Source of the DNA: Haemaphysalis longicornis
Lineage: Eukaryota > Arthropoda > Arachnida > Ixodida > Ixodidae
Assembly: GCA_013339765.2 (NCBI GenBank)
Contig: CM023448.1
Location: forward strand, 193,790,409 to 193,854,408
DNA: 64,000 nucleotides
Direction: 5' to 3'
The position numbers and the translations under genes were made by a program. Positions 1 to 11,295 of the stretch are shown piece by piece. Every line of letters starts with the position of its first letter. The first letter of the stretch is position 1. Below the pieces are notes generated by a model. The model was not told the origin of the DNA and did not search any database. It saw nothing but the letters and a program-made list of their open reading frames with translations.

Positions 1-2092
1 CTGTTGTGGTCTATGAATGCGAAATTTGCATTTTTCTACTCAAAGGTGGTCATTTGTTGTACTAGCTATCTTGGCCGCCGGGGATCATTGTCGTGATTTT
101 CGGCCTTTGGTAGTTTTCCGTGCGGTGCTTCATTGTTGTGTTGATGTGTAGCAGTGAGACATCATGACTTTCACATTATGGTGTTGATTCCCGCTGCAGC
201 GGGCCAGATAGTTCCTGGGAGAAAATGGACCTTTTTCCAGTACCGTTCCTTCTAGCAGGCCACCACGGTGAACTAAAATGGTAGTAAGGCACGCCCCCCC
301 CCCCAAAAGTCTGGCTTTCGCAGAACTCGTGCACAAAATATTCTGGCTCTGCAGTCCCTCTCGCACCCACCCGTCATCCGTTCCTTTCACATGAATGTCA
401 TGGTAGCAAACGAACGTTCCGTGACTAAACTGCGGTGATCGAAGCAGCCCTTTTTCTTTACTTTTTTTTTTTCATTCTCGTTACTCCCTTATTGGTAGCC
501 ATGTGCTCGCAGCATGGTTAACTTCAAATGTCTTTGCCCCTATCCTTTGAAAGCTTTTTCTATGTGCTCATACGAACTCGCCACAAGCTGTCGACAGTGA
601 AAAAATAAAAACGTGCTGCGCTAGAAAGCATGGCCACTCCCCAAGCAAAAAGCTGAGGGGTGCCCTTTTGTTTATTTTGCCGGAGGCGCCTGCCAACAGT
701 GGCGGACCAACAGCCCGGGCAGCGCAGATCGCTACTGGAAAAGGGTCCATTTTAGCCATACTAGCAAGCACGATTGAAATGCGAACGCAGCACATGGCTC
801 TTGATGCTTGCTTGTCTACCTGGTGAGCACCTGAGCACTATTAGAGCACAGTCTGGTCAATCCAGCAAAGCACAGGACATCCGCTTCACCATTTTCGTTA
901 AGAGCTTGTCAAGTTTTTTTGGAGGCTTAATCAGATAGCATAGCCCAGTAGAGGCCATGCATTGTACTAGCTGGACTGCTTCATCTCGCATGGCATATGG
1001 GACCAAAGCACAGCTAGTTGAAGTATCGATGATTTTGCAAACTCCAACATCTTGCTTCCCAGAAGCCCTTGAAATTCAAATGCCATTGGTTTCTATTGGT
1101 CGGCCAAAGTTGAAATGCACAATAACTAGCCTCTCCCGCCTTTCCACCAACATAACAGGCTTGTGACAAGTGGCCGGAGTTTGTAGCCAGAATTCACATA
1201 AACTACCCAGGTAATAGCTTTTCGGTGGTGTATTAAGTAGTTCTGATTGTATCTCTTGAGAACACGGGTGTAAAAACATGCACATCGAATATTAGAACAG
1301 AACATTAATTTTCTACAGAAAGGCTGCTCTTCGTCTCAATGCATATTTTTGTTCCGAGATATGTGCACCTTCTGATAATCTGTTTATGACAAGTTTTTTT
1401 TTTAGTGCTGAGCTCTGTCTTATGAGAATGGCAAATACATCAAATGTTTTTGGGCTTCTTTTCTTGTTAGATATGATTGGATTTGACTTGACCTCACTAC
1501 AATCCAAACATATCTAAGTTAATGGGAAAGGGTTGTACAGTGCATTTCTGGTTCCTACTGGCACTAACTGCACTTTTGTCTGCTTCCATGCTGGTTGGTA
1601 ACTGGCACTAATCATTGCATTTCAGTTTGAGGCACCAGTTCAAACTGAAGCATGTGCTAAATCTTCTGTTTTTGTTAGCTTGAAGCAAGAACAGTTCTAA
1701 CAGCACGTAAGTGCGAGCATATGAGGATCTTTGTTCCACGCAAGGCACCGTAGGTGCCGGGCTTTGCTCTTTGTAGTCGCATTAAACGTGCAGTTGTGTA
1801 TAATTGATTGAAAGAAGCTTCGTGCTTGCTTCTTCAATTTTGCAAGCATTCGCTTAACATCGGAAACTGCTGTTATTCAAGGAAAATGAAATATTTTTGT
1901 GTTAGGTGTGGCTGGTGTTGCATGCACACTTGAGCCATTATTGAAAGCGTCATTATTGTGTACGGTGGAAGTTCTATAGAGTGTGTTGTGGAATATTAGC
2001 ACAGCACAGGGGCTGTGCTGCCACTCAGTGGGTGTGTTGTGTGCCTATCTCTGGTTCTTCGAAAATACAGCCACAGCCAGCATTTCATGCAC

Positions 2093-2332
2093 CACTTACA
2101 GCGGTGGCTCAGTGGTTAAGGCATTGTGCTGCTGAGCACGAGGATGCAGGTTCAATTCCTGGCCGTGGCGGCCGCTTTTCTGATGGCGGCGAAAAGCAAA
2201 AACGCCCGTGTGCGAGATTTCTGTGCACATTAAAGATCCCCAGGTGGTCAAAATTATTCCGGAGCCCTCCACTATGGCGCGCCTCATCGCCTGCGCTGCG
2301 TCGGCTCGTTAAACCGTAAAATCAATCAATCA
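2093..2332 (+). mobile_element. tRNA-derived SINE (Ruka-like), full length
   Basis: Pol III A-box-like TGGCTCAGTGG (2105-2115) and B-box-like GGTTCAATTCC (2149-2159) mark a tRNA-related head. A body containing AAAGATCCCCAGGTGGTCAA follows, and the 3' tail is AATCAATCAATCA. The element is bounded by a perfect 14-bp target-site duplication, AGCATTTCATGCAC, at 2079-2092 and 2333-2346, which shows L1-type retroposition. The head-body arrangement matches the tRNA-Ser-derived Ruka family of ixodid ticks (established knowledge; the family call is by pattern, not alignment). Confidence 0.9.
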
Positions 2333-2656
2333 AGCATTTCATGCACTGCTGTGCTCACGTGTACAAATGCCCGTCCACATTATCATGCATAGAGCAGGAC
2401 CATGTATGAGTGGCAGGGAGCCAGGAAGTGCAGTTATTCTGCTGTTGTGATGCAAGGTGCGGCTTTGCAAACTGCAGTTGCTTTTGGCTACCACACCATC
2501 CTCGTGTGGGCAAAAGTTGCTGGGGCTAGAAGAGTTGCCCATTTGGGGTGCCTCAAGTTGGGCAAACGAAAGTACACAGGACTATGCTGTGAAGAGGTGA
2601 AATGTTATCTTGGCCAGTTTCAACCGGTAGTTCTTGACTTGTAAATTCGTTGCATG

Positions 2657-2751
2657 AAGTGCAAGAGGTGAATGAAGGGATTGAAAGAACGGACATGGGA
2701 CTGGCGCTGTTTCTTCCTTTCAGCCAGTCATTTCACTCATCTCTTGCACTT
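2657..2751. repeat. Inverted repeat (hairpin) just upstream of a PSMB7 exon
   Basis: The arm AAGTGCAAGAGGTGAATGAA (2657-2676) is the near-complement of the arm around 2729-2751, which ends in TCTTGCACTT. The loop is about 50 bp. It ends about 70 bp before the splice acceptor at 2821-2822. It may be a small fold-back MITE. Confidence 0.6.
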
Positions 2752-2822
2752 GACACCTACTGCTGTTGTGGAGTATGCACATGCCCAAGTGTTTGTGCTC
2801 AGTGGTCCTCTTTGTTGGGCAG

Positions 2823-2963
2823 TTGCTGTGGCGCTGGCACGGCTGCAGATGCGGACAAGACAACACGGATGATATCGTCCCAGTTGGAGCTTCACCGCCT
2901 GGCCACTGGGCGGACTGTGCCTGTGTGCACAGCTAACCGCATGCTCAAGCAGATGCTGTTCCG
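2823..2963 (+). CDS. PSMB7: PSMB7 exon (first one visible)
   Basis: The acceptor is TTTGTTGGGCAG at 2811-2822. The exon opens with one base that completes a split codon (a Tyr in the family), followed by CCGAGTAADAD and LELHRLATGR. It ends with two bases of the Arg codon before the donor GTGAGC at 2964. This is the conserved helix 1 and start of helix 2 region of the beta fold, just after the active-site strands. Confidence 0.95.
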
Positions 2964-5900
2964 GTGAGCAAGTGCGGCCCAAACGGTTCTTTGTTGCCTT
3001 GGTGGGGCTCGCTTCCTTGGCCTGACCTGCCTGGTGTGTGGGCAGTGCACGGTGGCTAGCCCTATTTAGGTTGGTAACAGTGACCAAGTTGGAAGCTGAA
3101 GCAGACTACTTTTGCGTAATATGCTATTTCGATCAGAAACAGGCACAGTCAAGCTTATATGTTTCGAATTCATTATATAAGGTCCTTGGTGCACGAATTG
3201 AAGGCAAAGGAACACCACTCTGTGGGGGGGGGCTCTCACTGTGGCTTACCTAGCTGCTGCTTCAGCTCATGCAGTGTTTCCATTCCTGCACCAAATAAGA
3301 ATTCTTGCGCCATTCTGATTAAAATTCTGTGAAATTTCGTCTAAGTGCTCCAAGTTTACAGTTTTAGCTCTAGAGGGCATCGTTTCGCGCCGCCTGGAAC
3401 GGGGTCTGGAGGCAATGAGGAAGTGGCGGAAAGCTAATGGAGGGCATCAGCCGGAGAGATTGCAGAGATAGTGTATATTGGCATGTAGAGCCACTAGATA
3501 GCTTTAGTGGCTCTAGTGGCATGCAAATAGCTTCAATGCGGGCCGCTGTCACTGATGGCCGGCAGGCAGCAACCCTTTACTACTATTTTGTGTGTATGCC
3601 AACTGTAATGGGCTATGATACAATGGAGAAAAGTTCTATTTATTTGCATTTCCTCTTGGGTTCTGCTTTAGTGTACGCATAATTCAAAGCTGGAGCTTGT
3701 TGGGCCAAGACTGCAGCGCACTGCAAGCACCGTCGATTTGCGTGCTAAAACCAGCAAGGACTTCTTTGGATTGGGCTCTTCATAAATGTACAAGTAATTG
3801 TGGCACAGAAGAGTCCGAATGTAATGCCCGAATGACTTCAAAACTGTCGCTCACATATATGTTGCCGCTCTTTAACTGTGATCCTGGTGTTATCACGAAT
3901 GTGCTCCATACCAACAGTGTGAATCGGCCGGTGCACAAAGTTCTTCTGCAACAGTTGCGGGCACTCAACCACAGTACGTTTCGGGTTACTGTGGTAAAGA
4001 GCTGAAAGCCCGTGGGATGCAATGCGCTTCAGCCGGGGAATTTTTTGAATTAGTGTCAAGCATATCATTGAGATATCTCTGTAAGGAATTGGAATTTTTC
4101 TTTGAGTGTGGTGTATGCAGACTGCTGCTTCTAACGAAGACAAAAACCATTTCTGTGGAATGTAGTGGATTGGCATTTCAGAATGGCCTCTTAGGGAACA
4201 CTTAGTTGAAACGCTTGTGTAGCGAGTGCCCCCCGCCTTCTCCCTGCAGGTACCAAGGCCACATCAGTGCAGCCCTGGTGCTCGGTGGAGTGGACTCCAG
4301 TGGTGGGGTCCTGTGCAGCATTCACCCGCACGGGTCGACGGACAGGCTTCCTTACGTGACCATGGGCTCGGGATCGCTGGCTGCAATGGCAGTCTTTGAG
4401 CGTGACTGGAAGCCTAACATGACGGTGTGTAGTCTATAAAGAGCTGTTGCTGTGCTGTTCAGCTTCTGCTCAGCTTTTCCGGCCAATTTCATGTTCCTCT
4501 TCTAATGAGCATTGCAATCAAGACCCTTATGGCACACAGATCAGATAATAGTTTGTTGGCATTGTTTATGACAGTATGCTCTGATTGCGGCATCAGTATT
4601 AGAGTGACTAGTGTTTGTCCTTGTCTGCAGGCTTGAATAATGGCAAGAACTGTTTTAGGGGTGAAACCCCTTAGGGCTCGGGCTGTCGGTGTCTCCTGTC
4701 ATCATCGTCTCATATAGTCACGGTACTAAAACACCTGGACACTCATTTTCCAACTCCTTGCACTAGAACATAACGCCTACTAAAAGAAAAGTGTATAATG
4801 GATGAAACCAGTTCAAACTTGATTTAGAGATTTGTGGAGCGCTCCCTGTCCGCTTCAGCAATCGTCAAGCACAAGCAGAAGCTGTTTGTAGACGGGTTAT
4901 AATTTGTGTTACACTCGAGTACCCTCCGGCTCTCGACGCTATGCCTGATCGGGTCAAGGGAGAGAGAATGCACCGAATGTATTACTCTGCTGCGATTGGC
5001 TGTACGAGTGAAAGCGGTTGAAAGAGTGCTGGCTAATAAAGTAATGGATCTACTGGTTTACTGGGTAAAATTAATCTGAGGCGCAATTGACATTTCGGAT
5101 TTTGCAAGCAGAAAGTGCAATTTATAAAGCATTATTTTATGTACTAACCCTGCCCCTGCGTAGTTGGCTAAGGCGGTGCTGCTGATTGTTTTCAGGTCTG
5201 CACACTAGTGTGGGGGTTTGTGGTTCTAGCTTGCGTACTCTGCAGACTGGAATGAGATCTCCATTTCTTGGAAGCTGCTTGTGCAATGTGAGTTTTGCCC
5301 GATACGTGTGATTGGGTCCCCCTTTCCCCTGGCAGCTTGAGCAAGGAAAGCAGCTGGTGAGGAATGCCATTGCTGCTGGCATCTTCAATGACCTGGGGTC
5401 TGGCAGCAACGTGGACATCTGCGTGATCACTCGTGATGGGGCCACCACGACCCGCCCGTATGACGAGGCCAACAAGAAGGGCCAAAGGTGCGTGCCAGCA
5501 ACGAGCATAGTCCTGCTGATGGTGTTGTGTACAGCTTGCAGTGCCTTGGCACATGTACGTACTCGTCTCTAAATACCGGGCTAGGTTTTATTTTGCGACA
5601 GTATGGCAAAAACTCACGCACCCCTCCGTCTAACGATGACTATGGTTGAACGCGAAGCTTTCTCGTGATGGATTATTTGGTTGGCCAATCCCACACGGCG
5701 AGTGTGTGCTACTCTGGAGGTGCGCACCACTTTTCCGGAATACCCACAGCAACTCTCGGGTGTGCCCTCCGTAGGCCTAACGTTTGGGTTTGGGGTGTAC
5801 GGCGCGAATCGGTACCTGCTGCTCGGCGTAGTTCGCTTCGCCCGTGTCGAAATGGAGCAATCGGATAGACGCCGGCTTCATAACGCGGGGGACTCGGGTC

Positions 5901-7453
5901 CCGCCCCCAAGGATGTCCATGGAGCGTTAGTGCTGCTGCTTTGCTGTGGCTAATTTCCGACATTTCCCAGTTCCTTCCGCATTTGGTTGTCCCATCAGCT
6001 GCAATCTGCTTGGAAGTGTTGGTGAGAAGGCTAGGCACATCAGAAGAGAATGGGAAAAGGTAGTTGGCTTTGTGGGCATCCTAAGATGGCAGAATGGCTT
6101 CACAAAAAGTGACATCAGGGCCTCCCCTGAATACTCTTTCCTTCAAGGATTAGACAGTCGTGCCATTTTGATACAACCTGTGTGAAATGTAGAATCCTTT
6201 ATGCTACTTTTTGGTGTCATAAAGGCTAAATTGGCAACATATCGCTACTCCATGCCAGTGATGAAGTCCATTCCATGGCACATTGAACCACCAGCGGCTT
6301 TGTTACCGTAAGTGTAGTTTCTCACTAGTGCTCAGAAGAAAAATTACGGGTTTAGGCTTTTCATTAATAAAAGAGCATTTATCTGCACGTATCTGGTATT
6401 GCCCTTTATGCAGACATCTTTGCTCACTTGCCACCCGAGGTCGACGTGCTTTGGTGTTTTTACAACGTTGCAAAAAGCACGAGGTGTGGCAATGACAAGG
6501 ACGAGCTAAGAAAGAAATAACGCATGTGCTTGTGCCTTCTCTACCATTCTTGTCTACTGTGCCGGTATTTGTGATGAATTATGAGCAACTTCTTCGGTTT
6601 TTGTGCTTTTCTCCTCCCTGTCTTGGGTTTTTTTCCGCTGGTCTCGCTTTGTAAACCTTGCACACTCATTGCTAGATGCTGTGGAGGGGCAGTGCAACGC
6701 TTCCACTATCACTGTGTGGCTAACAGCAGGCTGCCATGCAAGTAAACTTTGGACTGCAAATTGTGTGTGTGCCTAATCACACAAGCAGATCCACCACAAA
6801 GCCAAAGCAATAATGTGCACAAGCCACATCATTGATATTTAGTGCGAACGTCTGAATGAACGTTTGTGCAGTGAGCATTCTTTTTAGTCTTGAGAAGTGT
6901 CCAATGGCTTATCTCTGAGGCATTTTAATTTTTGTGGCACATTCGTCAACTTGGTTTGCAGAGTATCCAATTATTTCACTTCTAATCGGTTAGTATTCAT
7001 TACGTACTGCAAGCCTGTGTGAAAAACTTTCTACTAGGCTGCTGTTCACTGTTGGTATATCTCCCAGGCTGCCTAAAAAGTGTTTTCATCTTCCAGTAGG
7101 TTCGAATTTTAATTTTTCAACTTCTAGTACAGTGTATTGAGTACCACTACCTTTTTCTATGTCGAAACTTCTCTGCCTAAAAACACTGCTGCAAGTCCTG
7201 TTTCGGCTGTCTCGCCCCTGTTGCCTTTTAATGACACGCTGAACAAGTTTTGCACCCACTGTTGTGTGTGGGTGCACTCTGAGCAGCACCACTGTCACTC
7301 GTCCCAAACGCTTTCCTCTCTGTGTGGCCCAGGCACTTGAGCTACAAGTACAACCGAGGCACCACGGCCGTCCTGGAGGCCAAGGTGGTCCCCATCGAGG
7401 TGGAGGATGTGGTTGTGGGACCCGTGGAGGCCGAGCCCATGCAGATCGCCTGA
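2823..7453 (+). CDS. PSMB7: Proteasome subunit beta type-7 (beta-2), 3' four coding exons
   Basis: This is the trypsin-like catalytic beta-2 subunit of the 20S proteasome, an Ntn hydrolase that acts in cytosol and nucleus. The coding parts are 2823-2963, 4250-4424, 5336-5487 and 7333-7453, with canonical GT/AG borders and consistent phases. Together they give about 196 codons. Diagnostic stretches are CCGAGTAADAD, TANRMLKQMLFR, AALVLGGVD, LPYVTMGSGSLAAMAVFE, AIAAGIFNDLGSGSNVDICV, RPYDEANKKGQR and YKRGTTAVLEAKV, the last being the C-terminal arm that in this subunit wraps beta-3. The human protein is about 277 residues, so roughly the first 85 residues are missing. These hold the propeptide, the nucleophilic Thr and the conserved Asp and Lys, and no matching exon is visible upstream. 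No frame break is seen. The 3' end is supported by TGA at 7451-7453 and AATAAA at 7471. Confidence 0.95.
2964..4249 (+). other. PSMB7 intron, no other gene
   Basis: This is a 1286-bp intron. It contains a small perfect hairpin (AGAGCCACTA at 3487-3496 pairing with TAGTGGCTCT at 3505-3514, 8-nt loop). Nothing else is recognisable. Confidence 0.8.
4250..4424 (+). CDS. PSMB7: PSMB7 exon
   Basis: The acceptor is TCCCTGCAG at 4241-4249 and the donor is GTGTGT at 4425. The exon encodes YQGHISAALVLGGVD, then HPHGSTDRLPYVTMGSGSLA and AMAVFERDWKPNMT. It contains the conserved GSGS loop of proteasome beta subunits (the conserved Ser/Gly segment supports the active site). It finishes the split Arg codon and ends in phase 0. 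Confidence 0.96.
4425..5335 (+). other. PSMB7 intron, no other gene
   Basis: This is a 911-bp intron. I see no repeat of known type and no exon in it. A short inverted motif, AGGGGTGAAACCCCTT, lies near 4658. Confidence 0.8.
5336..5487 (+). CDS. PSMB7: PSMB7 exon
   Basis: The pyrimidine-rich acceptor ends GGCAG at 5335 and the donor is GTGCGT at 5488. The exon encodes LEQGKQLVRNAIAAGIFNDL, GSGSNVDICVITRDG and RPYDEANKKGQ. It carries the conserved SDxGSGxxxD-like motif seen here as NDLGSGSNVD. It ends with two bases of an Arg codon. Confidence 0.96.
5488..7332 (+). other. PSMB7 intron, no other gene
   Basis: This is a 1845-bp intron. I see no repeat with clear ends and no convincing exon in it. 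Short ORFs here lack any family signature. Confidence 0.75.
7333..7453 (+). CDS. PSMB7: PSMB7 terminal coding exon
   Basis: The acceptor is TGTGTGGCCCAG before 7333. The exon completes the Arg codon and encodes HLSYKYNRGTTAVLEAKV and VPIEVEDVVVGPVEAEPMQI, ending with TGA at 7451-7453. It corresponds to the C-terminal extension characteristic of beta-2, which is longer than in other beta subunits. Confidence 0.95.
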
Positions 7454-7470
7454 GCTGGTGCACCGTTGGA

Positions 7471-7476
7471 AATAAA
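7471..7476 (+). promoter_or_regulatory. PSMB7 polyadenylation signal
   Basis: AATAAA lies 18 bp after the PSMB7 stop codon, implying a very short 3' UTR. Cleavage would fall around 7490-7500. Confidence 0.8.
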
Positions 7477-7614
7477 CAGTTTGCTTTCCAAACTTCAGCG
7501 ACATGCTTTGTCTCTTGTGCTATAGCCTAGCTAGCTCGTGGCTTTTCGGGGGAGAAAAGGAGTGGCTAGTGTCCAATTTTCTGTAGCATGTTGTGCATCA
7601 CGTGCAATCACAAG

Positions 7615-7646
7615 CAAGGGTCACTGTGGAATCACAGTGACCCTTG
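7615..7646. repeat. Perfect 14-bp stem / 4-nt loop hairpin downstream of PSMB7
   Basis: CAAGGGTCACTGTG (7615-7628), loop GAAT, then CACAGTGACCCTTG (7633-7646) form a perfect stem about 140 bp past the AATAAA. It could be a remnant of a small TIR element or a structured RNA. No TSD was identified. Confidence 0.8.
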
Positions 7647-9681
7647 AGAATAATGATTCTTTCATCGTGTTTACCGCACAGTACGTACTTTGTTCGTGTT
7701 AGCCACACAGTATGCACTTTGCTATGCACTTTTATTATTATTTTTTTTTTTTCCTGCCGCAACACTGACTACGCACAGCTTTTGACACGCTGAAACCATC
7801 CTGGCGCTGCCACTGCCAGTCCACGAATGAAACCAAAATTTGTGTGGTTACGCTGTCTTTGTTGCAAGTCCGTGCTTGCTGTTCAAAAGTTGCGCTGTGC
7901 TGCGTTGGTGGCACTCAGTGGTCTTATTTGCCAGTTTGAAATAATTCTGAGTAGTTTGCAAGCAGTCCAGGACTACTCTCGCAATAGGAAGTTTTATGGA
8001 AAAAAAAAAAATACTCTTGGGTGGTTTCAGGCAGGCAGAACCAGCAAATTGAGGAGCTGGCGGAAGCGGTAGAATTTTGTTGGCAAGCAAGCTGAGTGGA
8101 GGTGTTCTGCAAACAAGTCCTTTGGCTACATTTTTCTGACCTAATAAAAACTCCATTCATTATTAAGGATAATAAAATTTACATGCCTAATAGCTAACAG
8201 CAAGAACTACAATCTTTGCGAAATGTGGGTGGAGCTGGGCATTATCATTTCCAAATCTCAATTTAGCACACTTTCGAGTCATTAAGTGCAATGAAACGTT
8301 TTAGGGTTACAGTTTTATCATAGCAGACATATACTGTAATATGTTTGAGGGAATTCTTATTGCAACTCATTTTGCAGCCATTTGACCAAGCCCTTTTTGG
8401 CCGCTGAACCACTACAGGAGTGGCGGCCTCCCATTATTCGTTTTACAACTGCAATTATAAATGAATGGAAACAAACTCGGCACAATCATGGAATTGTCTT
8501 GGTGATAAAATGATACATTTTGTTTCAAAATGTGCAAATTAGACCGAGTCAGAGTTGTTTTATGAAACCATATTATAGCTGATGGCTCTCGCTGATTCGT
8601 ATCATCCATTGCAGCTCCAGAATGCGTTCGTAGCAGTCAAATTTGCCTCACTGAATGCAATGCACTTTCGCTGGGAAATTTTTTAATTTGCACAATGCCG
8701 AAATTTGGATTAGCTGTGATCGTTTCAAAATGTGGAAGAGGGCTTTGCTGCAGGAACTTGCACCATGTACTTTTATGATGTGTTGTGTGTGTGTATGCAT
8801 ATGTATAACAAGTTTTCTTGGCTGTTTTATACACTCTTCGGCAGAATAGTTGTTCACGTGCTTGAAACTTCTGACATGCACACCTGTGTGCAGGCTTTCT
8901 TTACTGCACAGGAAGGAAGCCTGATACAAGGCCCGATACTCAACGCGGCATTTCTGACTAACTACAACTGTCTCCATGATAAAATTGGCAGTCTTTACAG
9001 AAGCTACACAAGTGTCTAAGGCAAGCTATGAATACCAAGACGATAGGAGCGCGCACTTGATGGAGCAGCAAATGATCACACATTTTGATTAATGCTTTGC
9101 TGACTGAATGCAGCCACAGACATCCTAGGGGTGTTTGATCTCGAAGAAAGATGCAGACAGGCTAAGTTGCACTCCATGCCCGGCATGGGCCAGGCGTTAT
9201 CAGAGGAGGAAGCAACGAAAATAAGTCAAGGATGTACGATATCTTAAATACGTATTTTCATTCAGCAATAGCATATTTTGATCAAGCACATGAAACCGTG
9301 TCCACCAGTTGCCAATGAATACAATTTTCTTAACAAAATAAAGGTACCCACGAGGTTGACCCATTTTGAATAAACTTCTCTGCAGAGCACTTTAAATATT
9401 TCATACTGTACAATTTGTCACTACTACTCACAACCTCGAGATGGCTGATGCAAATTATAAGGCTGCACAGCAGGGAGAAAATCTGAATGATAGCAAGCTG
9501 CCTGCTTTTATTTTGCTATTACTTAACTTAAAGTAAGGTACTAAAGACCTCATTTTGTGAGACAGGGAACTAGGTGCTTGTAACACACTGCTTTCGTGGT
9601 AGGTATGGCTCTGTGTAGTCTTCTCTCATTGCGCACTTGAACCAAAAACAAAAAGAGAGGGTGCTTGTACATAAAGCAGTA
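7647..9681. other. Intergenic, nothing recognised
   Basis: The sequence is AT-rich with short chance ORFs. The missing last exon of UBAC1 could in principle lie anywhere from here to 25.3 kb, but I found no sequence here that matches it. Confidence 0.5.
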
Positions 9682-10531
9682 CAGTTGAACCTCGTTATAA
9701 GAGACATGGATGTAAGAGACAAATGGATATGTACGAGAGAGACTATTCACCCACATGGTTGGCTTCCCTATCTTTCCCATTAAATTTACCTTTTTTGTAA
9801 CAGACATCGGATGTAGAAGACAGTTGGTTATAAGGGACAAGTCATCCTTGAACTTCAATCAACAATCTCGCTTGTAACAGACATTTTAACTTCAGACACA
9901 GTGCCACCAGTTACTAATTGAAGTTGCTTCCATTGTCGAAGCACAGGTGGACGACAGACGCCTGCATTATAACTTCAGCAAACACAGAGTGGTTCAGTCG
10001 GCTATGAAATGACGGCGAGAAGCCCTGCCAATGTAAATGCAACTTACAGAAGTGGTTGAAGCTTACTGCCATCCAATGGAGCACAACCGCACTTGTGGGC
10101 TCTCCCACTCACGTAGCTCCCAATCAGCATCGCAGATGTTGAGTCCTGCAAGCGTAATGAATAGCCTGAGCACACAGCGGAAGAAGCTGTGCACTCCGGC
10201 TATTCATCAGGCTTGTGAACTCATCTACGATTCATCTTCCACAAACAGTGAAAGAAAAGCAAGCTTGTAGAATTGGTTGTAAAAAACAGTGTAAATACAG
10301 TCATGAAGCTTCAGAACTGTTTTATAAATTCTGGGGGCCAAACATAAATTAGAATGAATCTTTTGCAACATGCTGTAGCGTTCTTTTGAGCTTATTTTAG
10401 TCATACGGTGCCCACATTGAACTAGGGTCTCATTAGTAAGTGAAAAAATGGTTCCCTGCTTATAAGAGACATCTCGTACGAGAGACAGAAACAGCTCCCC
10501 GGTACGTGTCTCTTATAAAGGGGTTCAACTG
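9682..10531. mobile_element. pogo/Tigger-like nonautonomous DNA transposon
   Basis: Terminal inverted repeats begin CAGTTGAACCTCGTTATAAG on the left (9682) and, read inward from the right end (10531), CAGTTGAACCCCTTTATAAG. A TA dinucleotide flanks each side (9680-9681, 10532-10533). The left TIR is followed by spaced repeats of GTAAGAGACA/GTAACAGACA type. CAGT ends plus a TA duplication are typical of Tc1-mariner/pogo (Tigger) elements. At 850 bp with no transposase ORF, it is nonautonomous. Confidence 0.9.
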
Positions 10532-11295
10532 TAGTAAACTAATAAGGTCCAAGGTTGAATGCACCACATCAAGTACAGGGGGCTACAAAAAATGCCCCGG
10601 CAAACTTAGCTGCTGTAGAATAATTTAGGCCCAAGCTATTTTCTTTGAGGCTTTATTATTTTGCTGCACAAGGGTTGTTCTTGCCTAACTGCACAAACTA
10701 ATGTGTCTGTGTTGACTAGGTACTTATGTTCAATAACTCGTTCAACTTCATTCCAGTCCCAAAAGGGCGCCATTTTCACTCGCTCCACTCACTGTACTCC
10801 GCTGTACAGTATGCTCCCGTCAAGACAAACACAAATCAGCTGTGAAAACTTGTACTACAAGAAGTTTGGCTTATCAGAAGTGCCCACTAAAAGGAATTGG
10901 CCAGGTGAATCCAAACTTCTTACTCACTAAGGTGAATGAATTATACACACAATGATGTACACTCGTAAAAATTACAAAAGAAAAAACATTTATTTGGCAC
11001 AACTTCATAATAAAACCATGTATTCAAGCACTCTTGCTCGGTTCCGACAGGTCCATGGTGGATGATTGTCGCTGCTGTGCAAATCGGCGTATAGTTTTGA
11101 ATGATGTCCCCTTGCACAATGAGCTTAAAAATCTTCCAGCACCTTTGTGCTGGCTGAAAAGAGTTTCCAAAAGAATTCATGCAAGTATTTGTAGCGTCAC
11201 ATGTCATCGATGCAGGCTGTGTGTCAGAAGTATCATGCTCATCGTTGTCGGAAGTATCCTCCAAACGCACCTCGAGGACCTCTTCAAGACAGGTA
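10532..11295. other. Spacer between two Tigger-like elements
   Basis: I recognise no gene here. A short - strand ORF at 10941-11372 partly overlaps the next element and has no family signature. Confidence 0.5.

Larger units (their letters stand above)
1..2822. other. No recognisable exon; presumed PSMB7 intron or upstream DNA
   Basis: I searched this stretch for the missing PSMB7 N-terminal exons (propeptide, catalytic Thr region, ADTRAT-type motif) and found none. Apart from the SINE at 2093-2332 and the inverted repeat at 2657-2751, I see only AT-rich, low-complexity non-coding sequence with short chance ORFs. Because the first visible exon at 2823 begins in mid-codon after a splice acceptor, this stretch is most simply the intron before it. 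Confidence 0.6.

Noticed and set aside
696..716. CAGTGGCGGACCAACAGC as a hAT MITE end
   Set aside because: No matching inverted end or 8-bp duplication found nearby.
2096..2170. A tRNA gene
   Set aside because: A and B boxes are present, but the sequence lacks a proper cloverleaf and continues into a SINE body with TSDs; the same holds at 12959-13030.
1981..2319. 112-codon + strand ORF
   Set aside because: Most of it is SINE sequence (EHEDAGSIPGRGG is the tRNA-like head translated).
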